DNA from: Pseudomonas syringae
GTDB taxonomy: Bacteria > Pseudomonadota > Gammaproteobacteria > Pseudomonadales > Pseudomonadaceae
Direction: 5' to 3'
DNA: 64,000 nt
NCBI RefSeq assembly: GCF_021606685.1
Contig: NZ_WKCB01000004.1
Span: forward strand, 62,001 to 126,000
Shown: positions 8,281 through 16,984 of the stretch, in pieces
Numbering within the stretch: the stretch's first letter is position 1
How the letters are laid out: each line of letters starts with the position of its first letter
The notes under the pieces: model-generated
Told to the model about the DNA's origin: nothing
What the model saw: only the letters and a program-made list of their open reading frames with translations
The model's database searches: none
Program-made: the position numbers and the translations under genes

Positions 8281-8294
8281 TTGATGCAGATCAT
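8281..8294 (+). promoter_or_regulatory. ANR/FNR box upstream of azurin
   Basis: TTGATGCAGATCAT matches TTGAT-N4-ATCAA at 9 of 10 specified bases. From memory, azurin in P. aeruginosa is activated by ANR under low oxygen, so the site fits the gene. It is centred 76 nt before the ATG, which allows a start site about 41 bp further on with a leader of about 35 nt. Confidence 0.6.
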
Positions 8295-8363
8295 AAGAAT
8301 TCAAGCCTGTTTGAGGCACCCTTACCGCAATCCGCGTTTTTAAACCCTGCCTTGGAGATTCAC

Positions 8364-8810
8364 ATGTTTGCCAAACTCATTGCTGTTTCCCTGCTGACTC
8401 TGGCGAGCGGCCAGTTGCTTGCTGCAGAGTGCAAGGTCACGGTCGACTCCACTGACCAAATGTCGTTCAACACCAAAGCCATTGAAATCGACAAGAGCTG
8501 CAAGACCTTTACCGTCGAGTTGACTCACTCCGGCAACTTGCCAAAAACCGTCATGGGCCACAACTGGGTGCTGACCAGCGCTGCCAATATGCAACCGGTT
8601 GCCAGTGATGGCATGGCTGCTGGCATTGACAAGGACTACCTGAAACCAGGCGACGACCGCATCATTGCTCACACCAAGATCATCGGTGCCGGTGAGAAAG
8701 ATTCGGTGACCTTCGACGTGTCTAAGCTGGCGGCTGGCACGGATTACGCGTTCTTCTGCTCGTTTCCGGGCCACATCTCGATGATGAAAGGCACTGTGGT
8801 CGTTAAGTAA
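8364..8810 (+). CDS. azu: Azurin precursor (type I blue copper protein)
   Basis: A 148-residue precursor with a 20-residue Sec signal ending LLA and a 128-residue mature chain, the exact length of classical azurin. The copper ligands are present: His in MGHNWVL, then Cys and His in [12 protein letters not shown] with the axial Met two residues on. A disulfide pair (Cys3 and Cys26 of the mature form) is also there. Azurin carries electrons in the periplasm, to nitrite reductase or cytochrome oxidases in some species. An in-frame TTG at 8352 exists, but ATG at 8364 has GGAG 6 nt upstream and gives the proper signal peptide. An ANR-like box lies upstream. Confidence 0.96.
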   Translation: MFAKLIAVSLLTLASGQLLAAECKVTVDSTDQMSFNTKAIEIDKSCKTFTVELTHSGNLPKTVMGHNWVLTSAANMQPVASDGMAAGIDKDYLKPGDDRIIAHTKIIGAGEKDSVTFDVSKLAAGTDYAFFCSFPGHISMMKGTVVVK

Positions 8811-8829
8811 CACCGCGTTATCGTTCTTC

Positions 8830-8940
8830 GCGAGCAAGTCGAATCGTCGCACCGCCCCTCCCACATTCGACCGCATTCTCATGTTGGAACTCGGTCAACT
8901 GTGGGAGGGGCGGTGCGACGATTCGACTTGCCCCCGATGA
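8830..8940. repeat. Variant REP hairpin with GCGGTGCGACGATTCGACTTG arms
   Basis: The arms carry the normal TGTGGGAGGGG start and CCCCCGATG end, but between them have GCGGTGCGACGATTCGACTT in place of the usual GGCTTG. Left arm is about 8830-8872, right arm about 8900-8940. A second copy occurs at 23438-23560. It lies downstream of azurin. Confidence 0.75.
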
Positions 8941-9013
8941 CGCGAGCAAGCCCGCTCCAACACTTTGAAGTGTGAATACATTCAACTGTGGGAGGGGGCT
9001 TGCTCCCGATGAC
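8941..9013. repeat. REP hairpin adjoining the variant REP
   Basis: CGCGAGCAAGCCCGCTCC at 8941 and TGTGGGAGGGGGCTTGCTCC at 8988-9007 form an inverted pair with mixed arm types (GCGGG versus GGGGG). Together with the preceding variant REP it makes a composite block between azu and nadE, where transcription converges. Confidence 0.7.
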
Positions 9014-9048
9014 TATCTGACAGTCAACACAAACCTATCTGACTCACC

Positions 9049-9876
9049 TCACGGCGCAAACGGCATAACCCTCTTGTGCTCAGTCTTGCGATACGTCTCG
9101 CAGATAATCCGGAACGCTTCCTCGCGCACCGGCTCACCGTGCAGGAACGCATCGATTTCGGCATAGGTCACGCCATGTGACGCTTCATCCGGCTTGCCGG
9201 GCGACAGGTCTTCCAGGTCGGCCGTCGGCACTTTCTCCACCAGCGACTCCGGCGCGCCAAAGTGCCGCGCAATCGAGCGCACCTGGTTTTTCACCAGCCC
9301 GCTCAACGGGGCCAGGTCGCAGGCACCGTCACCGAACTTGGTGAAAAAGCCCATCACCGCTTCCGCCGCATGGTCGGTGCCGATCACCAGCCCACCCGCC
9401 GCACCGGCAATGGTGTACTGCGCGACCATGCGCATACGCGCTTTGGTGTTGCCCAGCACGAAGTCACGGGACACCGCCGCCTTGCCTTCAAACGCCGCCA
9501 CTTCGGTGGCCAGGGCTTTCACGGCCGGCCCGATATTCACGGTGTGGCGCTCGTCCGGCTCGATAAAGTCCACCGATGCCTGGGCGTCGATTTCATCGAA
9601 CTGGGTTTCGTAGGGCAGGCGCACGGCAATAAACCGGTAAGCCTCATCCCCGGTGCTGGCCCGCAGTTCCTGCATCGCACGCTGGGCCAGCAGGCCTGCG
9701 GTCAGGGAGTCGACGCCACCGCTGATGCCCAGCACCAAGGTCTTGAGCCCGGAGTTGCGCAGGCAGTCCTGGATAAAAGCTATGCGGCGGGCCACTTCGG
9801 CCTCAAGGGCGGCCTGGTCGTTGAATGGCGCTTGGACCTTGAGCTGCTGCGCAATCTCACGCTGTACGGCTTGCAT
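9049..9876 (-). CDS. nadE: NAD synthetase, ammonia-dependent
   Basis: A 275-residue enzyme that converts nicotinate adenine dinucleotide, ATP and ammonia to NAD+ in the cytoplasm. The ATP-pyrophosphatase P-loop SGGVDS is at residues 52-57, followed by the family stretches [40 protein letters not shown] and [11 protein letters not shown]. The length matches the short, ammonia-using NadE with no glutaminase domain. The ATG at 9876 lies 3 bp after the pncB stop, so the pair is an operon that carries out the first and last steps of nicotinate salvage. Confidence 0.96.
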   Translation of the reverse strand: MQAVQREIAQQLKVQAPFNDQAALEAEVARRIAFIQDCLRNSGLKTLVLGISGGVDSLTAGLLAQRAMQELRASTGDEAYRFIAVRLPYETQFDEIDAQASVDFIEPDERHTVNIGPAVKALATEVAAFEGKAAVSRDFVLGNTKARMRMVAQYTIAGAAGGLVIGTDHAAEAVMGFFTKFGDGACDLAPLSGLVKNQVRSIARHFGAPESLVEKVPTADLEDLSPGKPDEASHGVTYAEIDAFLHGEPVREEAFRIICETYRKTEHKRVMPFAP

Positions 9877-9879
9877 GAT

Positions 9880-11094
9880 TCACTCCTTGCTGGAAAGGGC
9901 AGGTACTTTGAAAACGTGACGCAAATAGGCGACGAAATTCGGGTCGGTGCAATGGGTCTTGCCCGCTTCATCGGAGATCTTCGCGACGGGCTGGCCATTG
10001 CAGGCGGTCATTTTAAGCACGATGCTCATCGGTTCCACCCCCGGAATGTCGCAGGTCAGGTTGGTGCCGATACCGAAGCTCACGTTAATGCGACCGCGTA
10101 GCGCACGGAAAATCTCCAGCGCCTTGGGCAGCGACAGGCTGTCGGAGAACACCAGGGTCTTGCTCATCGGCTCAATGCCCAGCTTGTGGTAGTGGGCGAT
10201 GGCTTTTTCGGCCCACTGCACCGGGTCGCCGGAGTCATGGCGCAAGCCGTCGAACAGCTTGGCGAAGTACAAATCGAAGTCGCTGAGGAAGGCGTCGGTG
10301 GTGATGCAGTCGGTCAGGGCGATGCCCAGCAGGCCACGGTATTCGCGGACCCAGCAATCGAGGGCGGCGATCTGGCTGTCGATCAGGCGCGGGCCCAGTT
10401 GCTGGTGGGCCATGATCCATTCGTGGGCCATGGTGCCCAATGGCTTCATATCGAATTCGCGGGCCAGGTGCACGTTGCTGGTGCCGACAAATCGCCCGGG
10501 GAAGTCATGCTTGAGCACGCTGACCACTTCTTCCTGCACGCGGTACGAGAAGCGCCGGCGCGTGCCGAAGTCCGCCACTTGCAGCTCGGACAGCTCGTCG
10601 CTGCTGGCGTTGGCGGTCAGCCAGTCGAACTTGCGGTACAGCTGTTCGCGCGCCTGTTCGAGGATCACGGTCTGGTAGCGGTAGCGGTTACGCACTTCGC
10701 TGACGATGGCCAGCATCGGCACTTCGAACAGAATCACATGCAGCCATGGCCCGCGCAGGCGGATGAACAGCTCGCCGTTCTCGATGCCGGTCTGCACATA
10801 ACGCAGGTTGAAACGGAACAGCCCGAGGAAGCGCAAAAAGTCCGGCTTCATGAAGCTGATGCGTTCCAGGAAGCCCAGTTGGTCGGGGCTCAGGCTCAGC
10901 TCGGCGAGGCGCTCGATCTGGTAGCGGATCTCCGCCAGGTACGGGCGCAGGTCTTCACTGTTACGGCAACGAAACTCCCATTCAACTTCCACGTTCGGGT
11001 AGTTGTGCAGCACCGCCTGCATCATGGTCAGCTTGTAGAAGTCGGTGTCGAGCAGGTTCTGCACGATGCGATCGGCAAACACACTCTCGCTCAT
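9880..11094 (-). CDS. pncB: Nicotinate phosphoribosyltransferase
   Basis: A 404-residue enzyme that makes nicotinate mononucleotide from nicotinate and PRPP, with ATP hydrolysis. The N-terminal [20 protein letters not shown] is diagnostic. [20 protein letters not shown] leads to the conserved His224 in MAHEW, the residue phosphorylated in the family. The ATG at 11094 is chosen because GGAG lies 8 nt upstream; the in-frame start at 11142 would add 16 atypical residues. It is transcribed leftwards with nadE 3 bp downstream. The neighbourhood with azu resembles that in P. aeruginosa. Confidence 0.95.
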   Translation of the reverse strand: MSESVFADRIVQNLLDTDFYKLTMMQAVLHNYPNVEVEWEFRCRNSEDLRPYLAEIRYQIERLAELSLSPDQLGFLERISFMKPDFLRFLGLFRFNLRYVQTGIENGELFIRLRGPWLHVILFEVPMLAIVSEVRNRYRYQTVILEQAREQLYRKFDWLTANASSDELSELQVADFGTRRRFSYRVQEEVVSVLKHDFPGRFVGTSNVHLAREFDMKPLGTMAHEWIMAHQQLGPRLIDSQIAALDCWVREYRGLLGIALTDCITTDAFLSDFDLYFAKLFDGLRHDSGDPVQWAEKAIAHYHKLGIEPMSKTLVFSDSLSLPKALEIFRALRGRINVSFGIGTNLTCDIPGVEPMSIVLKMTACNGQPVAKISDEAGKTHCTDPNFVAYLRHVFKVPALSSKE

Positions 11095-11217
11095 AACGGG
11101 AATCTCCAGACGGGTCGGCGATGGGCGCCGGCCTTTACGCACAATTAAGGAAGGGGGCTAGTGGCGCATAGACCTGGGTCGGTTTGCCAGTGATTTTTTC
11201 AGTGAGGCCACCGGCCT

Positions 11218-11287
11218 CATCGGGGGCAAGCCCGCTCCCACATTTGAAATGCATTCCAAATGTGGGAGCGGGCTTGCTCGCGAAAGC
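11218..11287. repeat. REP hairpin, GGGAGCGGGCTTGC type
   Basis: ATCGGGGGCAAGCCCGCTCC at 11219 and TGTGGGAGCGGGCTTGCTCG at 11261 form inverted arms around a short loop. It is in the gap between the LysR gene end and the pncB promoter region. The rest of 11095-11300 shows no gene. Confidence 0.8.
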
Positions 11288-11300
11288 GGTATTTCAGGCA

Positions 11301-12191
11301 CTAAATAACCTGCTCCATCATCCATTTCACAAACTCGCGCACCTTGGGCACCTCCGCCGAATGCTCCGGGTACGCCAAATAGTAAGCATCCTGGCTTGGC
11401 ATCGCATGCTGCCAGGGGATCACCAGCTTGCCGTCGGCCAGTTCTTCTTCGACCAGAAAGCGCGGCAGCAGCGCCACGCCGCAGCCCACCTGGGCGGCGC
11501 GGATGCACATATAGACGGTGTCGAAACGCGGCCCGTGGTAGCTGTGCTCGGTCTGGTAACCCTGCTCGGCGAACCAGTCGTGCCAGCCCTGGGGGCGCGA
11601 GGCGTTTTGCAGCAGCACCAGGTCGCTCAGTTGCGTGGGGTCGGTGAACGGCTGCGCCGGCAGGCTGTGCGGCGCGCACACGGGAATCAGCTCTTCGCTG
11701 AACAGTTTCAGGCTCTCGGTGCCGGGCCGTGAGCCCTGACCAAAGTAGAACGCCATGTCGGCCTTGCCCTGCAGCAGCTCGTCCGGCTCCTGCTCGTTGC
11801 ACAGGTCCAGGTGGATCTGCGGATGCCGCAAGCGCCAGCCCTTGAGGCGCGGCACCAACCAGCGCGCGCCGAAGGTGTAGGGCGTGGACACGCGCAGCAC
11901 TTGGGTTTCGCCGCCGTAGGAGCGCAGATAGTGGGTGGACATCTCCACCTGCGTGAGGATCTTGCGCACTTCCACCAGGTACAGGTCGCCTGCCGGGGTC
12001 ATCTGCAAGCGGCGGCGCACCCGGCGAAACAGCAGGTGCTGGAGCAACTCCTCCAACTGCGCCACCTGTTTGCTCACCGCGCTTTGCGTGAGGTTCAGCT
12101 CCTCGGCGGCGCGGGTAAAACTCAGGTGGCGGGTGGCGGCTTCAAAGCACTGCAAGGCGGTGATCGAGGGCAAATTTCTTTTGTTCAGCAC
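11301..12191 (-). CDS. LysR-family regulator, probably of amaBA
   Basis: A 296-residue LysR-type regulator. The N-terminal winged helix (residues ~5-63) includes FTRAAEELNLTQSAVSKQVA, followed by a GcvA-like effector domain with GARWLVPRLKGWRLRHPQIH. The GTG at 12189-12191 is chosen because GAGG lies 6 nt upstream and it gives the usual LysR start (LNKRNLPSITALQCFE). A much longer open frame running through it reads antisense to amaB and is not real. It is divergent from amaB with 153 bp between, so it probably senses a lysine-pathway metabolite and controls amaB and amaA; this is inferred from position. Confidence 0.9.
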   Translation of the reverse strand: MLNKRNLPSITALQCFEAATRHLSFTRAAEELNLTQSAVSKQVAQLEELLQHLLFRRVRRRLQMTPAGDLYLVEVRKILTQVEMSTHYLRSYGGETQVLRVSTPYTFGARWLVPRLKGWRLRHPQIHLDLCNEQEPDELLQGKADMAFYFGQGSRPGTESLKLFSEELIPVCAPHSLPAQPFTDPTQLSDLVLLQNASRPQGWHDWFAEQGYQTEHSYHGPRFDTVYMCIRAAQVGCGVALLPRFLVEEELADGKLVIPWQHAMPSQDAYYLAYPEHSAEVPKVREFVKWMMEQVI

Positions 12192-12344
12192 GGCATGCCT
12201 CTTTTTATTCTTTGCATGAATAAACGGAATGATATCTCGCCTAATCGTCGTTTGTTGGCAAGTCTTGGGCCAGCTACAACTAAGGTCTGGATCGCCGTGT
12301 CCGTGGCGGCGCGAATTTTCTGTTTGAGTTTGAAGGAGTGACCC

Positions 12345-13835
12345 ATGGTTGCCGCATTGCTTGATCGTCTCGGGGTAAACCCGGCGCTGTACCAGGCGGG
12401 CAAACAGCCCGTGCATTCGCCGATTGATGGCAGCCGCATCGGCAGTGTGCACTGGGAAGGCGCCGCCGAGGTGGAGCAGCAGGTCAGTCGCGCCGAGCAT
12501 GCATTCGATGCATGGCGCAAGGTGCCGGCCCCGCGTCGCGGCGAGTTGGTGCGCCAGTTCGGCGACGTGTTGCGCGAATACAAGGCGGATCTCGGCGAGC
12601 TGGTGTCCTGGGAAGCCGGCAAGATCACCCAGGAAGGCCTGGGCGAAGTGCAGGAAATGATCGACATCTGCGACTTCGCGGTCGGCCTGTCGCGCCAGCT
12701 GTACGGTTTGACCATCGCCTCCGAGCGCCCGGGCCACCATATGCGTGAAACCTGGCACCCGCTGGGCGTGGTCGGCGTGATCAGTGCGTTCAATTTCCCG
12801 GTGGCTGTGTGGGCGTGGAACACCACCCTGGCCCTGGTGTGCGGCAACGCGGTGATCTGGAAACCATCGGAAAAGACCCCGCTCACCGCCCTGGCCTGCC
12901 AGGCGTTGTTCGAGCGCGTGCTGAAGACATTCGACGGCGCACCGGAGTACCTGAGCCAAGTGATCATCGGCGGTCGTGACGCCGGCGCCGCGCTGGTGGA
13001 TGACCCGCGCGTTGCCCTGATCAGCGCCACCGGCAGCACCCGCATGGGCCGCGAGGTCGCACCGAAAGTCGCCGCACGGTTTGCCCGCAGCATCCTCGAA
13101 CTGGGCGGCAACAACGCGATGATCCTCGGCCCAAGCGCCGACCTCGACATGGCCGTACGCGCCATCCTGTTCAGCGCCGTCGGCACCGCCGGCCAGCGCT
13201 GCACCACGCTGCGCCGCCTGATTGCGCATGAATCGGTCAAGGAAGACATCGTTGCGCGCCTCAAGGCTGCGTATTCCAAGGTGCGCATCGGCCACCCGCT
13301 GGAAGGCAACCTGATCGGCCCGCTGATCGACAAGCACGGCTTCGAGAATATGCAGGACGCCCTGGAGCAGGCCTTGAGCGAAGGCGGCAAGGTGTTCGGC
13401 GGCAAGCGCCAGTTGGAAGACACATTCCCGAATGCCTACTACGTGTCGCCAGCCATTGTGGAGATGCCCGAGCAGAGCGACGTGGTGTGCACCGAAACCT
13501 TCGCGCCTATTCTGTATGTGATTGGCTACAGCGACTTCGCCGAGGCCCTGCGCCTGAACAACGCCGTGCCTCAGGGCTTGTCGTCGTGCATCTTCACCAC
13601 CGATGTGCGCGAGGCCGAGCAGTTCATGTCGGCGGTGGGCAGTGACTGCGGCATCGCCAACGTCAACATCGGCCCGAGTGGTGCAGAGATTGGTGGCGCG
13701 TTTGGCGGTGAGAAAGAGACCGGCGGCGGGCGTGAGTCGGGCTCGGATGCATGGCGTGGGTATATGCGTCGCCAGACCAATACCGTGAACTATTCGCTGG
13801 AATTGCCGCTGGCCCAGGGCATTACCTTCGACTAA
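12345..13835 (+). CDS. amaB: L-piperidine-6-carboxylate (2-aminoadipate semialdehyde) dehydrogenase
   Basis: A 496-residue ALDH7-family NAD(P)-dependent dehydrogenase. The catalytic Cys286 is in GQRCTTLRR, the general base Glu in LELGGNNAMI, and the family signature FSAVGTAGQRCT is intact. The C-terminal GGAFGGEKETGGGRESGSDA, close to antiquitin, fits the alpha-aminoadipate semialdehyde subclass. In pseudomonads AmaB oxidises piperideine-6-carboxylate/aminoadipate semialdehyde to 2-aminoadipate in the pipecolate route of lysine catabolism. A GAAGGAG ribosome site is 5 nt before the ATG. amaA, supplying its substrate, follows after a REP. Confidence 0.92.
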   Translation: MVAALLDRLGVNPALYQAGKQPVHSPIDGSRIGSVHWEGAAEVEQQVSRAEHAFDAWRKVPAPRRGELVRQFGDVLREYKADLGELVSWEAGKITQEGLGEVQEMIDICDFAVGLSRQLYGLTIASERPGHHMRETWHPLGVVGVISAFNFPVAVWAWNTTLALVCGNAVIWKPSEKTPLTALACQALFERVLKTFDGAPEYLSQVIIGGRDAGAALVDDPRVALISATGSTRMGREVAPKVAARFARSILELGGNNAMILGPSADLDMAVRAILFSAVGTAGQRCTTLRRLIAHESVKEDIVARLKAAYSKVRIGHPLEGNLIGPLIDKHGFENMQDALEQALSEGGKVFGGKRQLEDTFPNAYYVSPAIVEMPEQSDVVCTETFAPILYVIGYSDFAEALRLNNAVPQGLSSCIFTTDVREAEQFMSAVGSDCGIANVNIGPSGAEIGGAFGGEKETGGGRESGSDAWRGYMRRQTNTVNYSLELPLAQGITFD

Positions 13836-13860
13836 ACCACTGTCGAAACGCGGTTGAAAA

Positions 13861-13951
13861 TGTGGGAGGGGGCTTGCCCCCGATGGCGGTGTGTCAGTCA
13901 ACAAACGTACAACTGATCCACCCCTATCGGGGGCAAGCCCCCTCCCACATT
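13861..13951. repeat. REP hairpin, GGGAGGGGGCTTGC type, between amaB and amaA
   Basis: TGTGGGAGGGGGCTTGCCCC (13861) and its complement at 13927-13951 are the arms, with a GCGGTGTGTCAGT loop segment. It sits inside the predicted amaBA transcript and could make the downstream gene less abundant in the mRNA. Confidence 0.85.
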
Positions 13952-14006
13952 TGATCGCATTAGCAGTTCGGAAAAGTTGTTTGTTAGGTCTCACCGGAGT
14001 CTGGCA

Positions 14007-15290
14007 ATGGCGCTACGCGAAACATGTTTATGGGAACACCTCACCCCCAGCCGGCCCGATCGCGCCGCGCTCAAGGGTGAGGTCAAGGTGGATGTGTGCG
14101 TGATCGGCGCCGGTATCACCGGTTTGTCCGCGGCCATTCACTTGCTGGAACAGGGTAAAAGCGTCGCCGTGCTGGAGGCTCATCGCACCGGCCACGGCGG
14201 TTCGGGGCGCAACGTCGGGCTGGTGAATGCCGGCATGTGGATCCCACCGGACGAGATTGAAGCCGGTTTCGGCGAAGCGGTGGGCAGTCAGCTCAACCGC
14301 ATGTTGGGCGCGGCGCCGTCGCTGGTGTTCAGCCTGATCGACAAATACAACATCGATTGCCAGTTGCGCCGCGAGGGCACCCTGCACATGGCGCACAACG
14401 CCCGTGGCGAGGCGGATTTGCGCAGTCGCGAAGCACAATGGAAGCGCCGTGGCGCGCCAGTGGAATTGCTCACCGGCCAGGCCTGCGAGGACGCTACGGG
14501 CACGCGGAAAATCGCGGCCGCCTTGCTCGATAGACGTGCCGGCACCTTGAACCCGATGGCTTACACCAGTGGTTTGGCCAATGCAGCAGTCGGCCTGGGC
14601 GGGCAGCTGTTCGACCATTCTCCCGTCACCCAACTTGAGCGCCAGGGTGCGCACTGGTCAGTGCAAACCGCGCAAGGTTCGGTGCAGGCTGCACAGGTGG
14701 TCATCGCCTCCAATGCCTACACCCAAGGCGAATGGACCGAGCTGCGCCGTAACTTCTTCCCCGGTTATTACTACCAGGTCGCGTCGGCCCCGCTGACCGA
14801 CGCCGCCGCCGAGCGGATCCTCCCCGGCGGCCAGGGCTCGTGGGACACGCGCCAGGTATTGAGCAGTATCCGCCGTGATGCCGATGGTCGCCTGTTGCTC
14901 GGCAGCCTGGGCAACGGTAACCAGAAACCGGCGTGGTTCCTCAAGGCGTGGGCCGATCGGGTGCAGCAGCATTACTTCCCGTACCTCAAATCGGTGCACT
15001 GGGAATACACCTGGACCGGTTGCATCGCCTTCACCCCTGACCACCTGATGCGCCTGTTCGAACCGGCGCCGGGCCTCGTGGCAGTAACGGGCTATAACGG
15101 GCGCGGCGTGACCACCGGCAGCGTGGTCGGCAAGGCCTTTGCCGACTACCTGTGTCACCAGAATCCCCAGGCGCTGCCTATCCCGTTTACGCCCATGCAG
15201 CCTCTGGCCGGGGTGGGCCTGCGCAGTTGTCTTTATGAGGCGGGATTCTCGCTGTATCACGCCGGGCAATGCCTGCGGATCGTGATCTGA
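14007..15290 (+). CDS. amaA: L-pipecolate oxidase, FAD-dependent
   Basis: A 427-residue flavoprotein of the DadA/glycine oxidase fold. The dinucleotide-binding motif GAGITG is at residues 34-39 within VDVCVIGAGITGLSAAIHLL, and the C-terminal FAD contact is VTGYNGRGVTTGS. In pseudomonads AmaA oxidises L-pipecolate to piperideine-6-carboxylate, using the respiratory chain or oxygen. The ATG at 14007 is chosen because GGAG is 7 nt upstream; the in-frame start at 13977 is poorly placed. The amaB neighbour acts on its product, which supports the substrate. DadA-like paralogues act on other amino acids, so substrate rests mainly on context. Confidence 0.9.
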   Translation: MALRETCLWEHLTPSRPDRAALKGEVKVDVCVIGAGITGLSAAIHLLEQGKSVAVLEAHRTGHGGSGRNVGLVNAGMWIPPDEIEAGFGEAVGSQLNRMLGAAPSLVFSLIDKYNIDCQLRREGTLHMAHNARGEADLRSREAQWKRRGAPVELLTGQACEDATGTRKIAAALLDRRAGTLNPMAYTSGLANAAVGLGGQLFDHSPVTQLERQGAHWSVQTAQGSVQAAQVVIASNAYTQGEWTELRRNFFPGYYYQVASAPLTDAAAERILPGGQGSWDTRQVLSSIRRDADGRLLLGSLGNGNQKPAWFLKAWADRVQQHYFPYLKSVHWEYTWTGCIAFTPDHLMRLFEPAPGLVAVTGYNGRGVTTGSVVGKAFADYLCHQNPQALPIPFTPMQPLAGVGLRSCLYEAGFSLYHAGQCLRIVI

Positions 15291-15310
15291 TCAGCGAAAT
15301 AGCGCTCAAA

Positions 15311-15333
15311 AGCCTGCATTTTCTTAGCAGGCT
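15311..15333. terminator. Stem-loop after amaA
   Basis: AGCCTGC (15311-15317) pairs perfectly with GCAGGCT (15327-15333) around a 9-nt T-rich loop. There is no clear U-run after it on the plus strand, so it may be a weak terminator or only a 3'-end hairpin. Confidence 0.35.
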
Positions 15334-15370
15334 ACTAATCTGTATTGGTGCAAGTCGTAGCAATCACGCA

Positions 15371-15419
15371 CTGTAAATGTGCAGTTCCGTTACGCACATT
15401 GTTACAGGTGTAGGAACTG
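15371..15419 (+). promoter_or_regulatory. Overlapping stem-loops upstream of braC
   Basis: Hairpin 1 uses CTGTAA plus ATGTGC (15371-15382) against GCACAT plus TTACAG (15394-15407), with a 2-nt bulge. CAGTTCC (15382-15388), in its loop, is also perfectly complementary to GGAACTG (15413-15419), so a second fold competes with or knots onto the first. If transcribed, this could be a switch. No transcription start is known, and the inverted repeats could instead be protein sites. Confidence 0.3.
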
Positions 15420-15433
15420 TCGTTTATCCCTCC

Positions 15434-15522
15434 GGTTGCAGCTGCGACCTGCCGAGGTTGTACTTTTTCGGTCCATTGGTTGCACCTCTGGACGCTAGAC
15501 GGTTGCACGTCCTGACAGAAGG
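15434..15522 (+). repeat. Four phased GGTTGCA direct repeats upstream of braC
   Basis: GGTTGCA occurs at 15434, 15478 and 15501, with GGTTGTA at 15456. The steps are 22, 22 and 23 bp, two turns of the helix. Three of the four units also share a GAC about 13-16 nt into the unit. The array ends about 140 bp before the braC ATG. The spacing suggests a row of sites for one protein on the same face of the DNA. Confidence 0.55.
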
Positions 15523-15664
15523 AGTCGAAACGCCATCAATCACAATGACACCGTGTCTTTTTGAAGAATAAAAACGTAATGGCACGCGCCTTGCTCGGGG
15601 CTTTCAGTGAAAGGTTTGAATGCAAGTTGTCGTGCCAAAAATCAAAAATATCGGAGCACCACTC

Positions 15665-16801
15665 ATGTCCCAGACGTTTTACAAGAAAGGTTTTCTGGCC
15701 CTTGCCGTTGCAGCGGCGCTGGGTGTTTCTACGTTTGTTCAAGCTGATGTGAAAATTGGCGTGGCGGGGCCGATGACCGGCGCCAACGCTGCATTCGGTG
15801 AGCAGTACATGAAGGGTGCCCAGGCGGCAGCCGATGTGATCAACAAGGCCGGTGGCATCAACGGCGAGCAAATCAAGCTGGTTGCCGGTGACGATGCCTG
15901 TGAACCCAAGCAGGCCGTGGCCGTGGCCAACCGCCTGGCCGACCAGGACAAAGTGATCGGCGTGGTCGGGCACTTCTGCTCGTCCAACACCATTCCGGCC
16001 TCCGAGGTTTACGACGAAGCTGGCATCATCGCCATCACCCCGGGCTCCACCAACCCACAAGTGACCGAACGCGGCCTCGGCGCCATGTTCCGCATGTGCG
16101 GCCGTGACGACCAGCAAGGCATCGTCGCCGGCGACTACATCGTCGACGTGCTCAAGGGCAAGAAAGTCGCGGTCATCAACGACAAAGACACCTACGGCAA
16201 AGGCCTGGCCGATGCCACCGCTGCCCAGTTGACCAAGCGCGGCGTCAAGCCGGTGCTGGAAGAAGGCCTGACCCGTGGCGAGAAAGACTTCAGCGCCCTG
16301 GTCACCAAGATCCGCTCCACCGGTGCTGATGTCGTGTACTTCGGCGGCCTGCACCCGGAAGCCGGTCCACTGGTTCGCCAGATCCGTGAAGCCGGCCTCA
16401 AAGACGTCAAGTTCATGTCCGATGACGGTGTAGTGACCGACGAGCTGGTGGCTACCGCCGGCGGCAAGCAATACGTCGATGGCGTGTACATGACCTTCGG
16501 CGCCGACCCGCGCCTGCTGCCAGACAGCAAGGCCGTGGTGGAAGAGTTCCGCAAAAACGGCACTGAGCCTGAAGGCTACACCCTGTACGCCTACGCCTCG
16601 GTCCAGGCGCTGGCCGCCGGCTTCAACGGTGCCAAGTCCAACAAGGGCGAAGACGCCGCCAAGTGGCTCAAGGCGAACCCGGTGAAAACCGTTATGGGTG
16701 AAAAAGCCTGGGATGCCAAAGGCGACCTGAAAGTGTCCGACTACGTGGTTTACCAGTGGGACAAAGACGGCAAATACCATCAGTTGGAAAAGCAGAAGTA
16801 A
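15665..16801 (+). CDS. braC: Branched-chain amino acid binding protein, periplasmic
   Basis: A 378-residue Leu/Ile/Val-binding protein. A Sec signal of about 26 residues (KKGFLALAVAAALGVSTFVQA) is followed by the type I periplasmic fold starting VKIGVAGPMTGANAAFGEQY. The ligand-site stretch GVVGHFCSSNTIPASEVY and two hinge-linked lobes are typical. It delivers leucine, isoleucine, valine and often alanine or threonine to BraDE. The ATG at 15665 has GGAG 9 nt upstream; the start at 15620 would add a non-signal extension. The untranslated region is long (the gap from amaA is 374 bp) and holds an array of direct repeats and an A-rich AAGAATAAAAAC stretch resembling a Hfq/Crc target. Confidence 0.95.
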   Translation: MSQTFYKKGFLALAVAAALGVSTFVQADVKIGVAGPMTGANAAFGEQYMKGAQAAADVINKAGGINGEQIKLVAGDDACEPKQAVAVANRLADQDKVIGVVGHFCSSNTIPASEVYDEAGIIAITPGSTNPQVTERGLGAMFRMCGRDDQQGIVAGDYIVDVLKGKKVAVINDKDTYGKGLADATAAQLTKRGVKPVLEEGLTRGEKDFSALVTKIRSTGADVVYFGGLHPEAGPLVRQIREAGLKDVKFMSDDGVVTDELVATAGGKQYVDGVYMTFGADPRLLPDSKAVVEEFRKNGTEPEGYTLYAYASVQALAAGFNGAKSNKGEDAAKWLKANPVKTVMGEKAWDAKGDLKVSDYVVYQWDKDGKYHQLEKQK

Positions 16802-16805
16802 TCCA

Positions 16806-16894
16806 TGTGGGAGGGGGCTTGCCCCCGATAGCGGTGTGTCAGTCAACAGTTGTTCAGATGACCCACCGCATCGGGGGCGAGCCCCCTCCCACAT
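16806..16894. repeat. REP hairpin between braC and braD
   Basis: TGTGGGAGGGGGCTTGCCCC at 16806 and its complement ending at 16894 flank a GCGGTGTGTCAGT loop. Its place after the binding-protein gene fits the known role of REPs in stabilising the upstream mRNA, so that binding protein is made in excess over the permease. Confidence 0.85.
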
Positions 16895-16984
16895 TGGGAC
16901 AGTGTTGTTATTGAGATCTGTCTTTTCCTCCAGAGGCTCCGCACACCCACCGGTGTGCAGGTGCTCACCGCGTGAGATTGCGTT

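Noticed and set aside
12192..13994. N-terminal extension of the LysR frame to 897 codons
   Set aside because: The extension is antisense to amaB. The LysR fold begins at the GTG at 12191 with its own ribosome site.
15546..15572. 8-codon ORF (MTPCLFEE) in the braC leader
   Set aside because: The nearest GGAG is about 20 nt upstream, too far to initiate, so a leader peptide is not supported.
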